In this document: positions 51,578 through 60,611 of the stretch, piece by piece
How positions within the stretch are numbered: position 1 is the first letter of the stretch
Layout: each line of letters opens with the position of its first letter
Origin: Sinosporangium album
Lineage (GTDB): Bacteria > Actinomycetota > Actinomycetes > Streptosporangiales > Streptosporangiaceae
Length of the DNA: 64,000 nucleotides
NCBI RefSeq assembly: GCF_900100605.1
Contig: NZ_FNCN01000002.1
Location: 260,091-324,090, forward strand
Direction of reading: 5' to 3'
Notes under the pieces: generated by a model
Database searches by the model: none
What the model was told of the DNA's origin: nothing
The model's input: the letters and a program-made list of their open reading frames with translations, nothing else
Translations under genes and position numbers: made by a program

Positions 51578-52045
51578 GGCTCCTCCTTGAGCTTGAGCAT
51601 CAGGCCGCTTCTCCAGTGCCTCCATCCTGCCGAAGCCGCGTCGGCGGAATGGCGATCGTCACAGTGGCGGGTTCTTCACGGCTTCTTCGCCTTGTGAACG
51701 CGGGCGGCTCTTTATGCTGCTCCGAGACGCGAGGCGCGACGCTGGTGCGGCTCGGTATGGGGGCACCGGACGGAGAAAAAGGCTCGTCTCCACTGTTGGC
51801 CGCGCCGCGGCGGCACGCTATGGGCAATCTGTAAGAGATCGGAGAGCGTTCCTGACGATTTGGTGTGCACGGTCGGCGGCCGGTCGGACCCGACAAGGTC
51901 TTTACCGGGCCTTTCTTATGTGGTCGGCTTGAGCGATCCGCTTCCCGACCGGATGCGATGGGGGGTGCCGGTGGATGTTCTCCCGGGCCGTCCCACGCCC
52001 TCGGTAAGCTCGCGCGAGCGACGTCGGTGATATTGGGGTCACGAG
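51578..52045. other. Gene-free region upstream of ald
   Basis: About 470 bp. Short open frames on the plus strand (for example 51616-51834) lack ribosome sites and family resemblance, so I do not call them. It should hold the ald promoter and that of the Excalibur protein gene. Confidence 0.45.
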
Positions 52046-53290
52046 ATGGAGAAGAATTCCGGTCCGGCCGAGTCGCCGGGGCCACTTCCCGGCAAGGCCG
52101 CCTCAACGGTCGCCGAGGGGAGCACGCCTGCGAAACGTGGAAGACGAGCCGAACGCACGGACGAGCGGGCGGGGAAGCGGGCGGGGAAGCGGGCTGAGAA
52201 GGGCGGCGGCCCGGCCAAAGGAGCCGGGGAAGCCGCTGGAGCCGCCGGAGCCGGGCAGCAGGGACAGCCGGGCCGCGAGTCCTCTGTGCCCCCTGCGCCC
52301 TCAGAGCCCTCTGTGCCCCGCGCCAGCCGGGCCACCACGGTCATCCTGATCGTCGCTCTGGTTCTCGTCGTCGTGAGCGCCGGAGTTCTCGGCACCATCG
52401 CGGTCCTCATGACGCGCAACCCCGATCTGCCGCTCGGGGGGAGACCGCCTGCCCCTCTCGCGCTCCCCATCCACTTCGCCCCCGTGACCGCCGTGCAGCG
52501 CGCACCCTGCCCGGGGGCGCAGGCCGTACTCGACGAGGCGGGCCAGAACTGCTATCTGATCGAAAAGGGGGTGGACGTCACCGCCGTTCACCGCATCGAG
52601 GCAGTGGCCGAAAAGGACGGCACCTACGCGGTCCGGATCGCGGTCGGCCCCACCTCCCGCAGTCGGCTCGCCGACCTGACCCGGGACACGATGGACCAGC
52701 AGATCGTGATCGTCGTCGCCCAGAAGGTCATCTCCGCGCCCAAGGTCACCCAGGCGATCACCGAGGACAGCCTGACCATCGACGGCTCCTTCACCAAGGA
52801 GCAGGCCGACGCCCTGGTCGCCAAGCTGAAAGGCGAGCCCGCGCCGGCCGGACAGCAACCGGCCGCCCCGGGTCAGCCTGCGCCCGGGCAACCCGCGCCT
52901 GGTCAGCCTGCGTCTGGTCAGCCTGCGCCTGGTCAGCCTGCGCCTGGTCAGCCTGCGCCCGGGCAACCCGCGCCTGACCAGCCCGCGCCCGGGCAACCCG
53001 CGCCCGGTCAGTCGAACTCGCCTTCAGGAGCGGGAACCGGCACCGGTACGGCCGATGGCGCGGGAGGCGGCACCGGTACGGGGAGCACCCCCGGGGCGAG
53101 GACTCCCCGAACCGTGCCCACCACGCGGGGGGCCGGCCGCGGGCGTGCGCCCGACAAACGGTTCGGGTCGTGCAAGGAGGCGATCGCCGCCGGGTACGGG
53201 CCGTATCACAAGGGCGTCCACCCCGAATACCAGTTCTACAGGGACGTCGACGGCGACGGCGTGGTCTGCGAGCCGTCCGAGTCACGCTGA
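52046..53290 (+). CDS. Membrane-anchored protein with SecD-head-like domain, PGQPA repeats and Excalibur domain
   Basis: 414 aa. Residues 1-95 are a charged, Ala/Gly-rich cytosolic tail; one membrane helix (VILIVALVLVVVSAGVLGTIAVLM) follows. Residues about 145-265 resemble the P1/head region of SecD (CYLIEKGVDVTAVHRIEAV; VIVVAQKVISAPKV; IDGSFTKEQADALVAKL). Then come 15-bp-encoded PGQPA repeats and a Gly/Thr-rich linker. The C-terminal ~45 residues are an Excalibur calcium-binding domain (FGSCKEAIAAGYGPYHKG; YRDVDGDGVVCE). Likely surface exposed across the wall. The combination is unusual. Confidence 0.78.
   Translation: MEKNSGPAESPGPLPGKAASTVAEGSTPAKRGRRAERTDERAGKRAGKRAEKGGGPAKGAGEAAGAAGAGQQGQPGRESSVPPAPSEPSVPRASRATTVILIVALVLVVVSAGVLGTIAVLMTRNPDLPLGGRPPAPLALPIHFAPVTAVQRAPCPGAQAVLDEAGQNCYLIEKGVDVTAVHRIEAVAEKDGTYAVRIAVGPTSRSRLADLTRDTMDQQIVIVVAQKVISAPKVTQAITEDSLTIDGSFTKEQADALVAKLKGEPAPAGQQPAAPGQPAPGQPAPGQPASGQPAPGQPAPGQPAPGQPAPDQPAPGQPAPGQSNSPSGAGTGTGTADGAGGGTGTGSTPGARTPRTVPTTRGAGRGRAPDKRFGSCKEAIAAGYGPYHKGVHPEYQFYRDVDGDGVVCEPSESR
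52868..53011 (+). repeat. 15-bp tandem repeat coding PGQPA
   Basis: Nine full units plus a partial tenth, in frame: three PGQPA, SGQPA, three PGQPA, PDQPA, PGQPA, then PGQ. Third-position changes alternate between cct-ggt-cag-cct-gcg and ccc-ggg-caa-ccc-gcg versions, so units were copied in blocks. A proline-rich wall-spanning spacer is likely. Confidence 0.9.
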
Positions 53291-54034
53291 CGAACCCCTA
53301 ACGCACGGACCTAACGCACGGCCCTAACGTTACGGCGCGCGGCGCCCCGTGGGTGGGGGGCAGAAGCGGCACGGGCCGCGCCGCCGGTCGCCGCCGGGAA
53401 AGCGGCGGCGCCGGCGGCGGGCGCGCGTGAGCTTTGGCGTCCGTCAAGGGGACGAGGCTCACGAAGACGTCTGCCACCCCAGAGGGATACAGAGGGTGTC
53501 GGTCACGACTGGCGCCTCGACGAGGCGCGAAACGACGGGGTGGTGACCGATGGGAGAGTCGACGAGCGCGCTACGGGTTCGGCGGCGCCTTTGCAGGTGC
53601 GCCGACCGATCCGCACGCGGCTCGTTTCACCGCTGCTGCTCGGTGCCGGCATGTGCGCCGGTCTGACCTTGCGCAGTCCGCTCTACGCCCACCCCGACCG
53701 TGGCGCGGTCGTGGAACACGTGGGCCGAACGAATGCCTGCCTGTTGTGACGGGGTCCCGTATCGCGTCCGCCGAGCGAGCGGTATTCGGCGGACCGGAAC
53801 CAGGCGTCGGCGATAACCGAGTCGGTCGTATTCTCGCGCGGGGCGAGAATCAGCAGCACGCGATGATGTCGAGCTTCTTAAAGGGAGACGAACCGGCTCC
53901 CACGGTCGTAGCATTGCTTCCTGCGGTCACAGAGGCCGCGAACAAGAAGGCCAGTGCAGACAGGGCAAGACGTCGGCGCATTGGGAACTCCCATCGCTGG
54001 ATCGATTGTCGGACTACATCTTCGAGGGGTGCCG
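53291..54034. other. Long intergenic region before the HTH-TPR regulator
   Basis: About 740 bp. I find no supportable gene; a 69-codon frame at 53540-53749 has a hydrophobic segment but no ribosome site or family match. A perfect 8-bp inverted repeat (attctcgc at 53830-53837 with 53843-53850) resembles an operator and lies about 185 bp ahead of the regulator. Confidence 0.45.
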
Positions 54035-55318
54035 GTGACCGGTCAAGAACTTGTGGGCCAGCGAATCAAGGCGATCCGCCGCCAGCGTGGGCTCTCCCAG
54101 GCCCAACTAGCCCACCCCGAACTGTCGGACAGTTATGTCTCGCTCATCGAAAGCGGCAAGCGGACCCCCACCCCCGCGGTTCTCGAACTGCTCGCGCAGA
54201 AACTCGACTGCTCCCTCACCTACCTGGTGAACGGCGTCACCGCGGAGCAGATGCAGGAGATCGAGCTCGGCCTCGGTTATGCCCGGCTCGCGCTGGAGAA
54301 CGGCGAGGTCGTCGAGGCCCGCAACAGGTTCGCCGAGCTCCTTTCCGGCGGGGCGCTCGCCGGGCTGGCGAGGCTCCGCCAGGACGCGGAATACGGTCTG
54401 GCCCTTGCGATCGAGGCGTGCGGCGACCAGGCCGGGTCCATCGCGGTGCTGGAGCGGCTCCGGGCCGACGACCTGCCGCCGGAGCGCCACGTGGGCGTGG
54501 CCATCGCCCTCTCCCGCTGCCACCGAGACCGGGGCGATCTGGCCGCGGCGGTCGAGGTGGGTGAGCGCATCCTCACCGGGGCGGTGCGCCCCTCGTGGAC
54601 CGACGAACTGGTCGAGCTCGGCGCCACCCTGCTGTCGGTCTACCTCGCCCGCGGCGATCTGCTGCGCGCCCGGCAGTTCTCCGCCGAGCTGCTCTCCGCC
54701 GCCGAGACCCTGGGCAGCCCGCGGGCCGTCGTGGCGGCGAGCTGGAACTCCGCCCTGGTGGCCGAGGCCGTGGGACGGGCCGAGGACTCGCTGGCGCTGG
54801 CCGAGCGGGCTCTTGCCGTACAGTCCGAGAACGGCGAGCCGCGCAACCTCGCGCGGATGCGCCTCGCCTTCGCCTCGCTCCAGGCCCGCATCCCCTCGCA
54901 GAACGTGGAGGATGTGCGCGGTCTGATGCTTCGCGCCGAGCGCGAGCTGGCGCAGACGTCGGCCAGCACGGTCGACCGGGCCCGGTGCGCCCTTGAGCTG
55001 GCCTCGGTGGAGCTGCGGCTCGGGCAGGCGGACCGGGCGGCGGACTACGCGAAGTCGGCGCAGCACATGCTGACCGAGGCGAATCGCAGCCTCGGGGCCG
55101 ACTCGCACCTGCTGCTCGGCCGGGCCTACAGCGCGCTGGGCCGGGGCGACGAGGCGGCGGGCGAGCTGCGCGGGGTGCGGGATCTGCTGACGCAGCTTCC
55201 GCTGTCCCGCAGGACGGCCCAGACGTGGTATGCCGCGGCGGAGACCATGGAGTCGTTCGGCGATCATGAGGGCAGCGTCGACGCCTACCGGCGGGCGCTG
55301 GCCTGCGCGGGGCTCTAG
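54035..55318 (+). CDS. Helix-turn-helix regulator with TPR-like domain
   Basis: 427 aa. The XRE HTH occupies residues about 8-65 (VGQRIKAIRRQRGLSQAQLA; SDSYVSLIESGKRTPTPAVLELLAQKLDC). The remaining ~350 residues are helical repeats of TPR type (ARLALENGEVVEARNRFAELL; AVGRAEDSLALAERALAV; LLLGRAYSALGRGDEAAGEL). This resembles peptide-responsive Rgg/PlcR-like or actinobacterial HTH-TPR regulators. GTG 54035 follows GAGGGG. No signalling peptide gene is visible next to it. Confidence 0.87.
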   Translation: MTGQELVGQRIKAIRRQRGLSQAQLAHPELSDSYVSLIESGKRTPTPAVLELLAQKLDCSLTYLVNGVTAEQMQEIELGLGYARLALENGEVVEARNRFAELLSGGALAGLARLRQDAEYGLALAIEACGDQAGSIAVLERLRADDLPPERHVGVAIALSRCHRDRGDLAAAVEVGERILTGAVRPSWTDELVELGATLLSVYLARGDLLRARQFSAELLSAAETLGSPRAVVAASWNSALVAEAVGRAEDSLALAERALAVQSENGEPRNLARMRLAFASLQARIPSQNVEDVRGLMLRAERELAQTSASTVDRARCALELASVELRLGQADRAADYAKSAQHMLTEANRSLGADSHLLLGRAYSALGRGDEAAGELRGVRDLLTQLPLSRRTAQTWYAAAETMESFGDHEGSVDAYRRALACAGL

Positions 55319-55399
55319 CCGTACGGCATCGCATGCCGGTTCGGCGGCACCTTCGCGGGTGTCGCCGGCCGGTTCGCGGCCTCGCCGGACGGAAGGCCG

Positions 55400-55463
55400 A
55401 ACCGCTGGAAGGCCGAAGCGCTGGAAGATCGAACCGCTGGAAGATCGAAGCGCGGGAGGGGCT
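55400..55463 (+). repeat. 16-bp tandem repeat, about four copies
   Basis: Units (aaccgctggaaggccg-like) start at 55400, 55416, 55432 and 55448, the last degenerate; a partial copy precedes them. They alternate aacc/aagc and ggccg/gatcg. Intergenic, between the HTH-TPR gene and copC. Confidence 0.8.
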
Positions 55464-55558
55464 CGGAAGATCCGCTCGGACGGGCGGGGGATCCGAACCG
55501 TAAGGACGGCGGCAGCGAAGTCAGGACCGCGTGTTGACGTCGGTAGCCTGGGAGAGCC

Positions 55559-56149
55559 ATGAAGACTTCCCCGCGCGCGTTCGCCGCCGCGCTTCTCGCC
55601 GCCTTCCTCCTCGTCGCGGCCCTCGCCCAGCCCGCGCTCGCCCACGATCGGCTCAAGAGCAGCGATCCCGCCAAGGATTCCGTGGTGTCGGGTGTGGAGA
55701 AGGTCACGCTTGAGTTCACCGCGACGACGTCGCACCAGGTCGTCATCGTACGCGCCGCCGACGGCACCGCATACCAGCAGGGGAAGCCCAAGGCCGACGG
55801 CGACACGGTGGTGCAGGGGCTCAACGGCGCGCTGCCGCCCGGCGACTACACGATCGCCTTCCGCGTGGTCTCCTCCGACGGTCACCCCATCGAGGGTGAG
55901 ATCCCGTTCAAGGTGAAGGGCGAGCCCGGCCCGGCCGCCGCCGCCCCGGAGGCCGCCGCCACGCCGCAGGCCTCCGAGTCCGCGGTGGCCGCGCCGGCGC
56001 CGGAGACCCCGGCGGCCTCGGTCGCGCCGTCGCCCGCCGCGGCCGACGGCGACACCGGGGGCATCCCCGCATGGTCGTGGATCGTCGTGGGCGGCCTCGC
56101 GGGCATCGGCATCGGTCTGCTGTTCAGCATGCGGAACAAGAAGAAGTGA
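55559..56149 (+). CDS. copC: CopC-domain copper-binding protein
   Basis: 196 aa. Signal peptide ending QPALA, so the mature protein begins with His in AHDRLKSSDPAKDS, the usual copper-ligand N-terminus. The CopC beta-sandwich continues to DGHPIEGEIPF, holding the second His. A Pro/Ala-rich spacer leads to a C-terminal membrane helix (WSWIVVGGLAGIGIGLLFSM). Start ATG 55559. The CopD-CtaG gene follows with a 4-bp overlap, so both are co-translated for copper handling at the membrane. Confidence 0.92.
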   Translation: MKTSPRAFAAALLAAFLLVAALAQPALAHDRLKSSDPAKDSVVSGVEKVTLEFTATTSHQVVIVRAADGTAYQQGKPKADGDTVVQGLNGALPPGDYTIAFRVVSSDGHPIEGEIPFKVKGEPGPAAAAPEAAATPQASESAVAAPAPETPAASVAPSPAAADGDTGGIPAWSWIVVGGLAGIGIGLLFSMRNKKK

Positions 56150-58137
56150 CGAGAGCCGCGCGTTTCGCGCTCGCGGGAGCGGTGGCGGCCGTCCTGGCCC
56201 TGGTGATCGCCATGATCGCCGGAGGGGCCGCGTTCCCGCGCATCATCCCCGGGCTGCCCGACGAAGGCGCCCTCACGCGGTGGGCGCTGCCGCTGTCCAA
56301 ACTGGCGATGGACACCGCGGGCCTGGTCACGGTCGGACTCCTGCTGACCGCGACCGCGTTCCTCCCCGGGGACAAGGGCCTTCTCGGCAAGACCGCCCTC
56401 CGCTACGTGCAGGCGGCGTCCTGGGCGGCGCTGATCTGGGCCGGCGCGGCGGCCTCGACCATGGTCTTCTCCCTGTCGGAGACGCTCGGCATGCCGGTGG
56501 TCGAGATCTTCGGCGGCAACGAGCTCACGAGCTACGCGAGCCAGGACTCCCGAGGCGTCGGTCTGACCCTGGTGGTCCTGTTCGCCGTGGCGATCGCGCT
56601 GTTCTCGCGCGGAGCCATCACCGCGGGCGCGTCGGGCGGCCTGCTGCTGCTCGGCCTCGTCACTCTGCTGCCGCCCGCCCTCACCGGCCACACCAGTTCC
56701 TCGCCGAACCACGACCTCGCCACCAGCAGCGTCGCCATCCACGTGATCTCGATGGCGCTGTGGGTGGGCGGCCTTGCCGTACTCACCGTTCACGTGATGC
56801 GGAAGCAGCCGCAGATCGAGGCCGCCGTCGCGCGGTTCTCGGACATGGCGCTGTGGTGCTTCATCGCCCTCGGGCTGTCCGGGCTGTTCGCGGCGCTGGC
56901 CCGGTTGACGTCGATCGGTGATGTCTTCACGTCGTCGTACGGCCTGCTCATGGTGGCGAAAGCCGTACTCTTCGCCGGGCTCGGCGCGATCGGCTGGTGG
57001 CACCGCAAACGCACGGTTCCCATGGTCGAGCAGGGGCGACCCGGAGGGTTCCTGCGTCTCGCCGTCGGCGAGGTCATGATCATGCTGGCGGCCGTCGGCC
57101 TGGCCGTGGCCCTCGCGCGCACCGAGCCGCCACCGGTGTCCCTCCCGCCCGACCGGGCCTTCGAGCTGCTCGGCTACCCGATGCCTCCGCCGATGACGCT
57201 GGCGAGCCTCGCCACCCTGTGGCGGTTCGACCTGTTCTTCGCGCTCGTCGCCGCCCTTCTCGGCGGCCTGTACGCCGCAGGCGTGATCAGGTTGCGCCGT
57301 AGAGGGGACACCTGGCCGCTCGGACGCATCCTCGCGTGGTTCACGGGCGTGGGCATCCTCGTGCTGGCCACCCAGAGCGGCGTGGCGCGCTACGCCCAGG
57401 TGCTGTTCAGCGTGCACATGGTCGAGCACATGACCCTGTCGATGCTCGTGCCGATCTTCCTCGTGCTCGGCGGGCCCGTCACTCTGGCCCTGCGGTCGCT
57501 CAAACCCGCCAAAAGGCGCGGTGACCGGGGCCCGCGCGAATGGCTCACGGTCATCCTGCACAGCCGGGTGGTCAAGTTCCTCGGCCACCCGCTCGTCGCG
57601 ACCGCGATCTTCATCGTCTCGACCTACGCCCTGTACTTCACACCGCTGTTCGCCGCCGCCATGGAAGAGCATCTCGGGCACATCGCCATGACGATCCACT
57701 TCCTGGCCAGCGGCTGCCTGTTCTTCTGGGTGGTCATCGGCATCGACCCGGCGCCTTACAAGCTTCCCTACATCGGCAGGCTGCTCGTCCTGTTCGTCAC
57801 CATGCCGTTCCACGCCTTCTTCGGCATCGCCCTGATGTCGATGGGCACCGCCCTCGCCCCGGACTGGTATGACCAGCTCGGCCGCACCTGGGGTGACTCC
57901 TCCATCGTCGACCAGCAGGCCGGCGGGGCCATCGCCTGGGGCTTCGGCGAGATCCCCACGCTGATCGTGCTGATCGCCCTCGCCATCCAGTGGTGGCAGG
58001 ACGACGAGCGCAAGGCCCGCCGGGCCGACCGCCGCGCCGACGCGGCCGCCGCCCGCACCGGCGGCACGGGGGACGCCGAGCTCGACGCCTACAACGATTA
58101 CCTCAACCGGTTGAACAAACAGCAGGCCAAGGACTAA
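56146..58137 (+). CDS. CopD-CtaG fusion, copper import / cytochrome oxidase assembly membrane protein
   Basis: 663 aa with roughly 14-16 membrane helices. The N-terminal half is CopD-like (ATSSVAIHVISMALWVGGLAVL with its conserved His). The C-terminal half is the CtaG/caa3-assembly domain (FSVHMVEHMTLSMLVPIFLVLGGPVTLALR; MTIHFLASGCLFFWVVIGIDP), rich in conserved His. GTG 56146 overlaps the copC stop. The fusion and the copC neighbour indicate copper delivery, probably to cytochrome c oxidase. Confidence 0.9.
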   Translation: MTRAARFALAGAVAAVLALVIAMIAGGAAFPRIIPGLPDEGALTRWALPLSKLAMDTAGLVTVGLLLTATAFLPGDKGLLGKTALRYVQAASWAALIWAGAAASTMVFSLSETLGMPVVEIFGGNELTSYASQDSRGVGLTLVVLFAVAIALFSRGAITAGASGGLLLLGLVTLLPPALTGHTSSSPNHDLATSSVAIHVISMALWVGGLAVLTVHVMRKQPQIEAAVARFSDMALWCFIALGLSGLFAALARLTSIGDVFTSSYGLLMVAKAVLFAGLGAIGWWHRKRTVPMVEQGRPGGFLRLAVGEVMIMLAAVGLAVALARTEPPPVSLPPDRAFELLGYPMPPPMTLASLATLWRFDLFFALVAALLGGLYAAGVIRLRRRGDTWPLGRILAWFTGVGILVLATQSGVARYAQVLFSVHMVEHMTLSMLVPIFLVLGGPVTLALRSLKPAKRRGDRGPREWLTVILHSRVVKFLGHPLVATAIFIVSTYALYFTPLFAAAMEEHLGHIAMTIHFLASGCLFFWVVIGIDPAPYKLPYIGRLLVLFVTMPFHAFFGIALMSMGTALAPDWYDQLGRTWGDSSIVDQQAGGAIAWGFGEIPTLIVLIALAIQWWQDDERKARRADRRADAAAARTGGTGDAELDAYNDYLNRLNKQQAKD

Positions 58138-58361
58138 ATGCCCCGTTTAGCAAATATCTGGTCAAGGGAGCATTCGCTGCTGGGATAGGTTCTCGCATCC
58201 TCCAGCCGCCTCGGCAAACACATCGCTAGCCTGGAACAAGGGGAACATCGGGCGCGGACCTCCCATCGCACGCCTCCCGAGACGTTCTCACAGCGTCCGG
58301 GTCCCCGCCTGCGATCGCGGAGCGGCACGCGCCCACACAAGGGCACCTGGAAGGCCGGGAT
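58138..58361. other. Intergenic, 224 bp
   Basis: No gene or strong hairpin seen between the CopD-CtaG gene and the solitary ATPase-domain gene. Confidence 0.4.
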
Positions 58362-58766
58362 GTGTTCGAGGACATACGCATGCGCTGGGACGCGAGCCTC
58401 GCCGAGGCTCTGGACGACCGACTGACCGAGTGGTCGGGCAGCACGGGGATCAGCGTCGAGACCTGGGCGCTGCCCGACCGCCCCGTGCCGTCGCCCCTCG
58501 CCGACGCCGTGCTCGCCGTCTTCGACGAGGCCCTCGCCAACGTCGAACGGCACAGCCACGCCCTCATCGTCTCCGTCGCCGTGACCTACGGCGACCGCGG
58601 TCTGCGCCTCACCATCAGCGACAACGGCATCGGCTTCGACGCCACCCTCCCGGGCCCCGGCGTTCTCGGCATGAGGCGCCGCTTCACCGACCTCGGCGGC
58701 TCCCTCACCGTCAACAGCGTGCCCGGCGAAGGCACCACCATCAGCGCCTCCGCCCCCCGCCGCTGA
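58362..58766 (+). CDS. Solitary histidine-kinase ATPase domain protein
   Basis: 134 aa. Only the HATPase_c domain is present: N-box DEALANVERHSHA, G1 SDNGIGFDATLPGPGVLGM, G2 VPGEGTTISA. There is no dimerisation helix with a phospho-acceptor His, no membrane segment and no receiver partner. It may be a truncated kinase, a kinase domain used in trans, or an RsbW-like protein. GTG 58362 begins the frame; an upstream AAGG is poorly spaced. Confidence 0.75.
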   Translation: MFEDIRMRWDASLAEALDDRLTEWSGSTGISVETWALPDRPVPSPLADAVLAVFDEALANVERHSHALIVSVAVTYGDRGLRLTISDNGIGFDATLPGPGVLGMRRRFTDLGGSLTVNSVPGEGTTISASAPRR

Positions 58767-58793
58767 CCGCCGCTCGGCCCTCGTCGCCTTCAG

Positions 58794-59642
58794 CTAGGGA
58801 AGGGTCAGGGTCTCGCTGCCGGTCTCGGTGACCAGGATGGTGTGTTCGAACTGGGCCGTGCGCTTGCGGTCCTTGGTCACGGCGGTCCACTTGTCCGGCC
58901 AGATCTCGTAGTCGATCGTGCCGAGCGTCAGCATCGGCTCGATCGTGAACGTCATGCCCGGCACCAGCAGCACCGACAACGACGGGTCGTCGTAGTGCGG
59001 CACCATCAGACCGGAGTGGAACGTCGTCCCGATCCCGTGGCCGGTGAAGTCGCGCACCACGCCGTAGCCGAAGCGCTTCGCGTACGCCTCGATCACCCGG
59101 CCCACCACGTTGAGCTGCCGCCCCGGGGCCACCGCCTTGATGGCCCGGTCGAGCGCCTCCCGGGTGCGGTCCACCAGCAGGCGCGACTCCTCGTCCACCT
59201 CGCCGACCAGGTATGTCGCGTCCGTGTCGCCGTGCACGCCGCCGATGTAGGCGGTGATGTCCACGTTCACGATGTCGCCGTCGCGGAGCACCGTGTCATC
59301 GGGGATGCCGTGGCAGATGACCTCGTTGATCGAGGTGCACAGCGACTTCGGGTAACCCCGGTAGCCGAGTGTGCTCGGGTAGGCCCCGTGGTCGATCAGG
59401 AACTCGTGCCCGATCCGGTCGAGTTCGTCGGTCGTGACGCCCGGGGCGATGTGCTTGGCGACCTCCACCAGCGCCTGCGCGGCGATGCGCCCGGCCACCC
59501 GCATGCGCTCGATGATCTCAGGGCTCTTGACGTCGGACTCGCCTGTGCGCGGCGTTTTCTTCCCGACGTACTCCGGCCGCTCGATGCGGCTGGGAACCTT
59601 GCGCATGGGCGAGATCCGCCCGGGCTGGAGCAGTGTCGTCAT
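58794..59642 (-). CDS. map: Methionine aminopeptidase
   Basis: 282 aa type I enzyme with an N-terminal extension ([16 protein letters not shown]) seen in actinobacterial MetAP paralogues. Metal-binding residues are visible: Asp in [19 protein letters not shown], His in GHGIGTTFH, Glu in FTIEPMLT and in [10 protein letters not shown]. Removes the start methionine of nascent proteins. The ATG at 59642 lies 6 nt after TAGACT on the minus strand, so the mRNA is probably leaderless. Not in the ribosomal operon, hence a second or stand-alone map. Confidence 0.95.
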   Translation of the reverse strand: MTTLLQPGRISPMRKVPSRIERPEYVGKKTPRTGESDVKSPEIIERMRVAGRIAAQALVEVAKHIAPGVTTDELDRIGHEFLIDHGAYPSTLGYRGYPKSLCTSINEVICHGIPDDTVLRDGDIVNVDITAYIGGVHGDTDATYLVGEVDEESRLLVDRTREALDRAIKAVAPGRQLNVVGRVIEAYAKRFGYGVVRDFTGHGIGTTFHSGLMVPHYDDPSLSVLLVPGMTFTIEPMLTLGTIDYEIWPDKWTAVTKDRKRTAQFEHTILVTETGSETLTLP

Positions 59643-59648
59643 GTCGCC

Positions 59649-59654
59649 AGTCTA
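59649..59654 (-). promoter_or_regulatory. -10 box TAGACT of leaderless map
   Basis: TAGACT on the minus strand ends 6 nt before the map ATG. Confidence 0.5.
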
Positions 59655-59685
59655 GTTGCGTGGGTCACTGGGCAAGATTCCCGAT

Positions 59686-59868
59686 ATGACTGATGAATGG
59701 TGGTTCTGTCTCAAGCACATGCGGGTCGAGCCCGAGAAAGGCTGCCCCAATAAGGACCGTATGGGTCCCTACACCTCCGCGGACGAGGCCCGCGGGGCCC
59801 TCAAGCGGTCCGCTGAGCGCAACCGCGAGTGGGAGAAGGCCGACCGGGACTGGAACGACGACGACTGA
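59686..59868 (+). CDS. Small acidic/basic conserved protein
   Basis: 60 aa, DEWWFCLKHMRVEPEKGCPN at the start and a highly charged C-terminal helix (ALKRSAERNREWEKADRDW). The CxxH...C arrangement could bind a metal. It shares the divergent promoter region with map and is the sort of short protein commonly conserved in actinobacteria. I do not know a function. Two hairpins follow the stop (arms at 59880-59887/59900-59907 and 59921-59927/59937-59943). Confidence 0.7.
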   Translation: MTDEWWFCLKHMRVEPEKGCPNKDRMGPYTSADEARGALKRSAERNREWEKADRDWNDDD

Positions 59869-59948
59869 CGCGCGACTGACGGCGGGCTCCTGCCGTACGG
59901 CCCGCCGAATGGGCGACTGAGAGGGCCACCTTGCGGGGCCCTCATTGG

Positions 59949-60611
59949 TCAGGGGGCTACGACGGCGTAGGCCCGGACGGGGAAGGTGCCGAGGCCGGTG
60001 ATGAGGGGCGGGGCGGCGTGGAAGCGGAAGCCGGTCTCGGGGAGAGCGCCGAGGCCGGTGAGGTGTTCGACGATCGGGATGCCCGCGGCGAGGAGGACGC
60101 TGTGGGCGGGGCGGTCGCCCATGGGCGGGGTGGCGTCGATGTTGAGGGAGTCGATGCCGACGAGCGCCGCGCCGTGGTCGACGAGCCAGGTGGCGGCGTC
60201 GGGGGCGAGGTAGGGGTGCCCGCTGAAGTACCGGTCGGTTCCGAAGTGGCGGTCCCATCCGGTGTGGAGGAGTACGGCACGGCCTCGGACATCCCGTCCC
60301 TCGATGTGGCCGAGGTCGACGACGGGGGAGTCCCCCGCCCGGACGACGAGTCCGGGGAGGTCGGCGAGGCGTTCCAGGGGCAGGCCGGACAGGTCGGCCC
60401 CGTCGGGGTAGCGGTGGTAGGGGCTGTCGAGGTAGGTGCCGGTGTTGGCGGCGAGGGTGATCGTGCCGATGTGGAACTCGGTGCCGGGGGCGTAGTGCTC
60501 GCGGGACTCCTCGCGGCTGAGGTGCACGCTGAGGACGGGCCCGGGGATGCCGGGGTAGGTGGTCATGCCTTCGACGATGGGGTGGCTCAGCTCCACCAGA
60601 TGCCTGCTCAA
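59949..60611 (-). CDS. Cyclase-family (kynurenine-formamidase-like) protein with altered metal motif
   Basis: 220 aa. The fold is that of the cyclase/kynurenine formamidase family (HLVELSHPIVEGMTTYPG; GLPLERLADLPG; LLHTGWDRHFGTDRYF; VGIDSLNID). The metal-binding signature HxGTHxDxPxH is changed to NTGTYLDSPYH, so two of the His ligands are Asn and Tyr. It starts at TTG 60611, overlapping the stop of the small membrane protein gene as TTGA, so they are one operon. Enzyme activity uncertain. Confidence 0.8.
   Translation of the reverse strand: MSRHLVELSHPIVEGMTTYPGIPGPVLSVHLSREESREHYAPGTEFHIGTITLAANTGTYLDSPYHRYPDGADLSGLPLERLADLPGLVVRAGDSPVVDLGHIEGRDVRGRAVLLHTGWDRHFGTDRYFSGHPYLAPDAATWLVDHGAALVGIDSLNIDATPPMGDRPAHSVLLAAGIPIVEHLTGLGALPETGFRFHAAPPLITGLGTFPVRAYAVVAP

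Noticed and set aside
51616-51932. Small plus-strand frames upstream of ald
   Set aside because: Overlapping frames of shadow composition, no ribosome site or recognisable family.
53540-53749. 69-codon plus-strand frame that might be a small secreted protein
   Set aside because: No ribosome site, no clear signal-peptide cleavage site, no family pattern; too little to support.
53434-54564. A 376-codon plus-strand frame overlapping the HTH-TPR gene
   Set aside because: Arg/Pro/Gly-rich shadow; out of frame with the clearly recognisable HTH-TPR protein.
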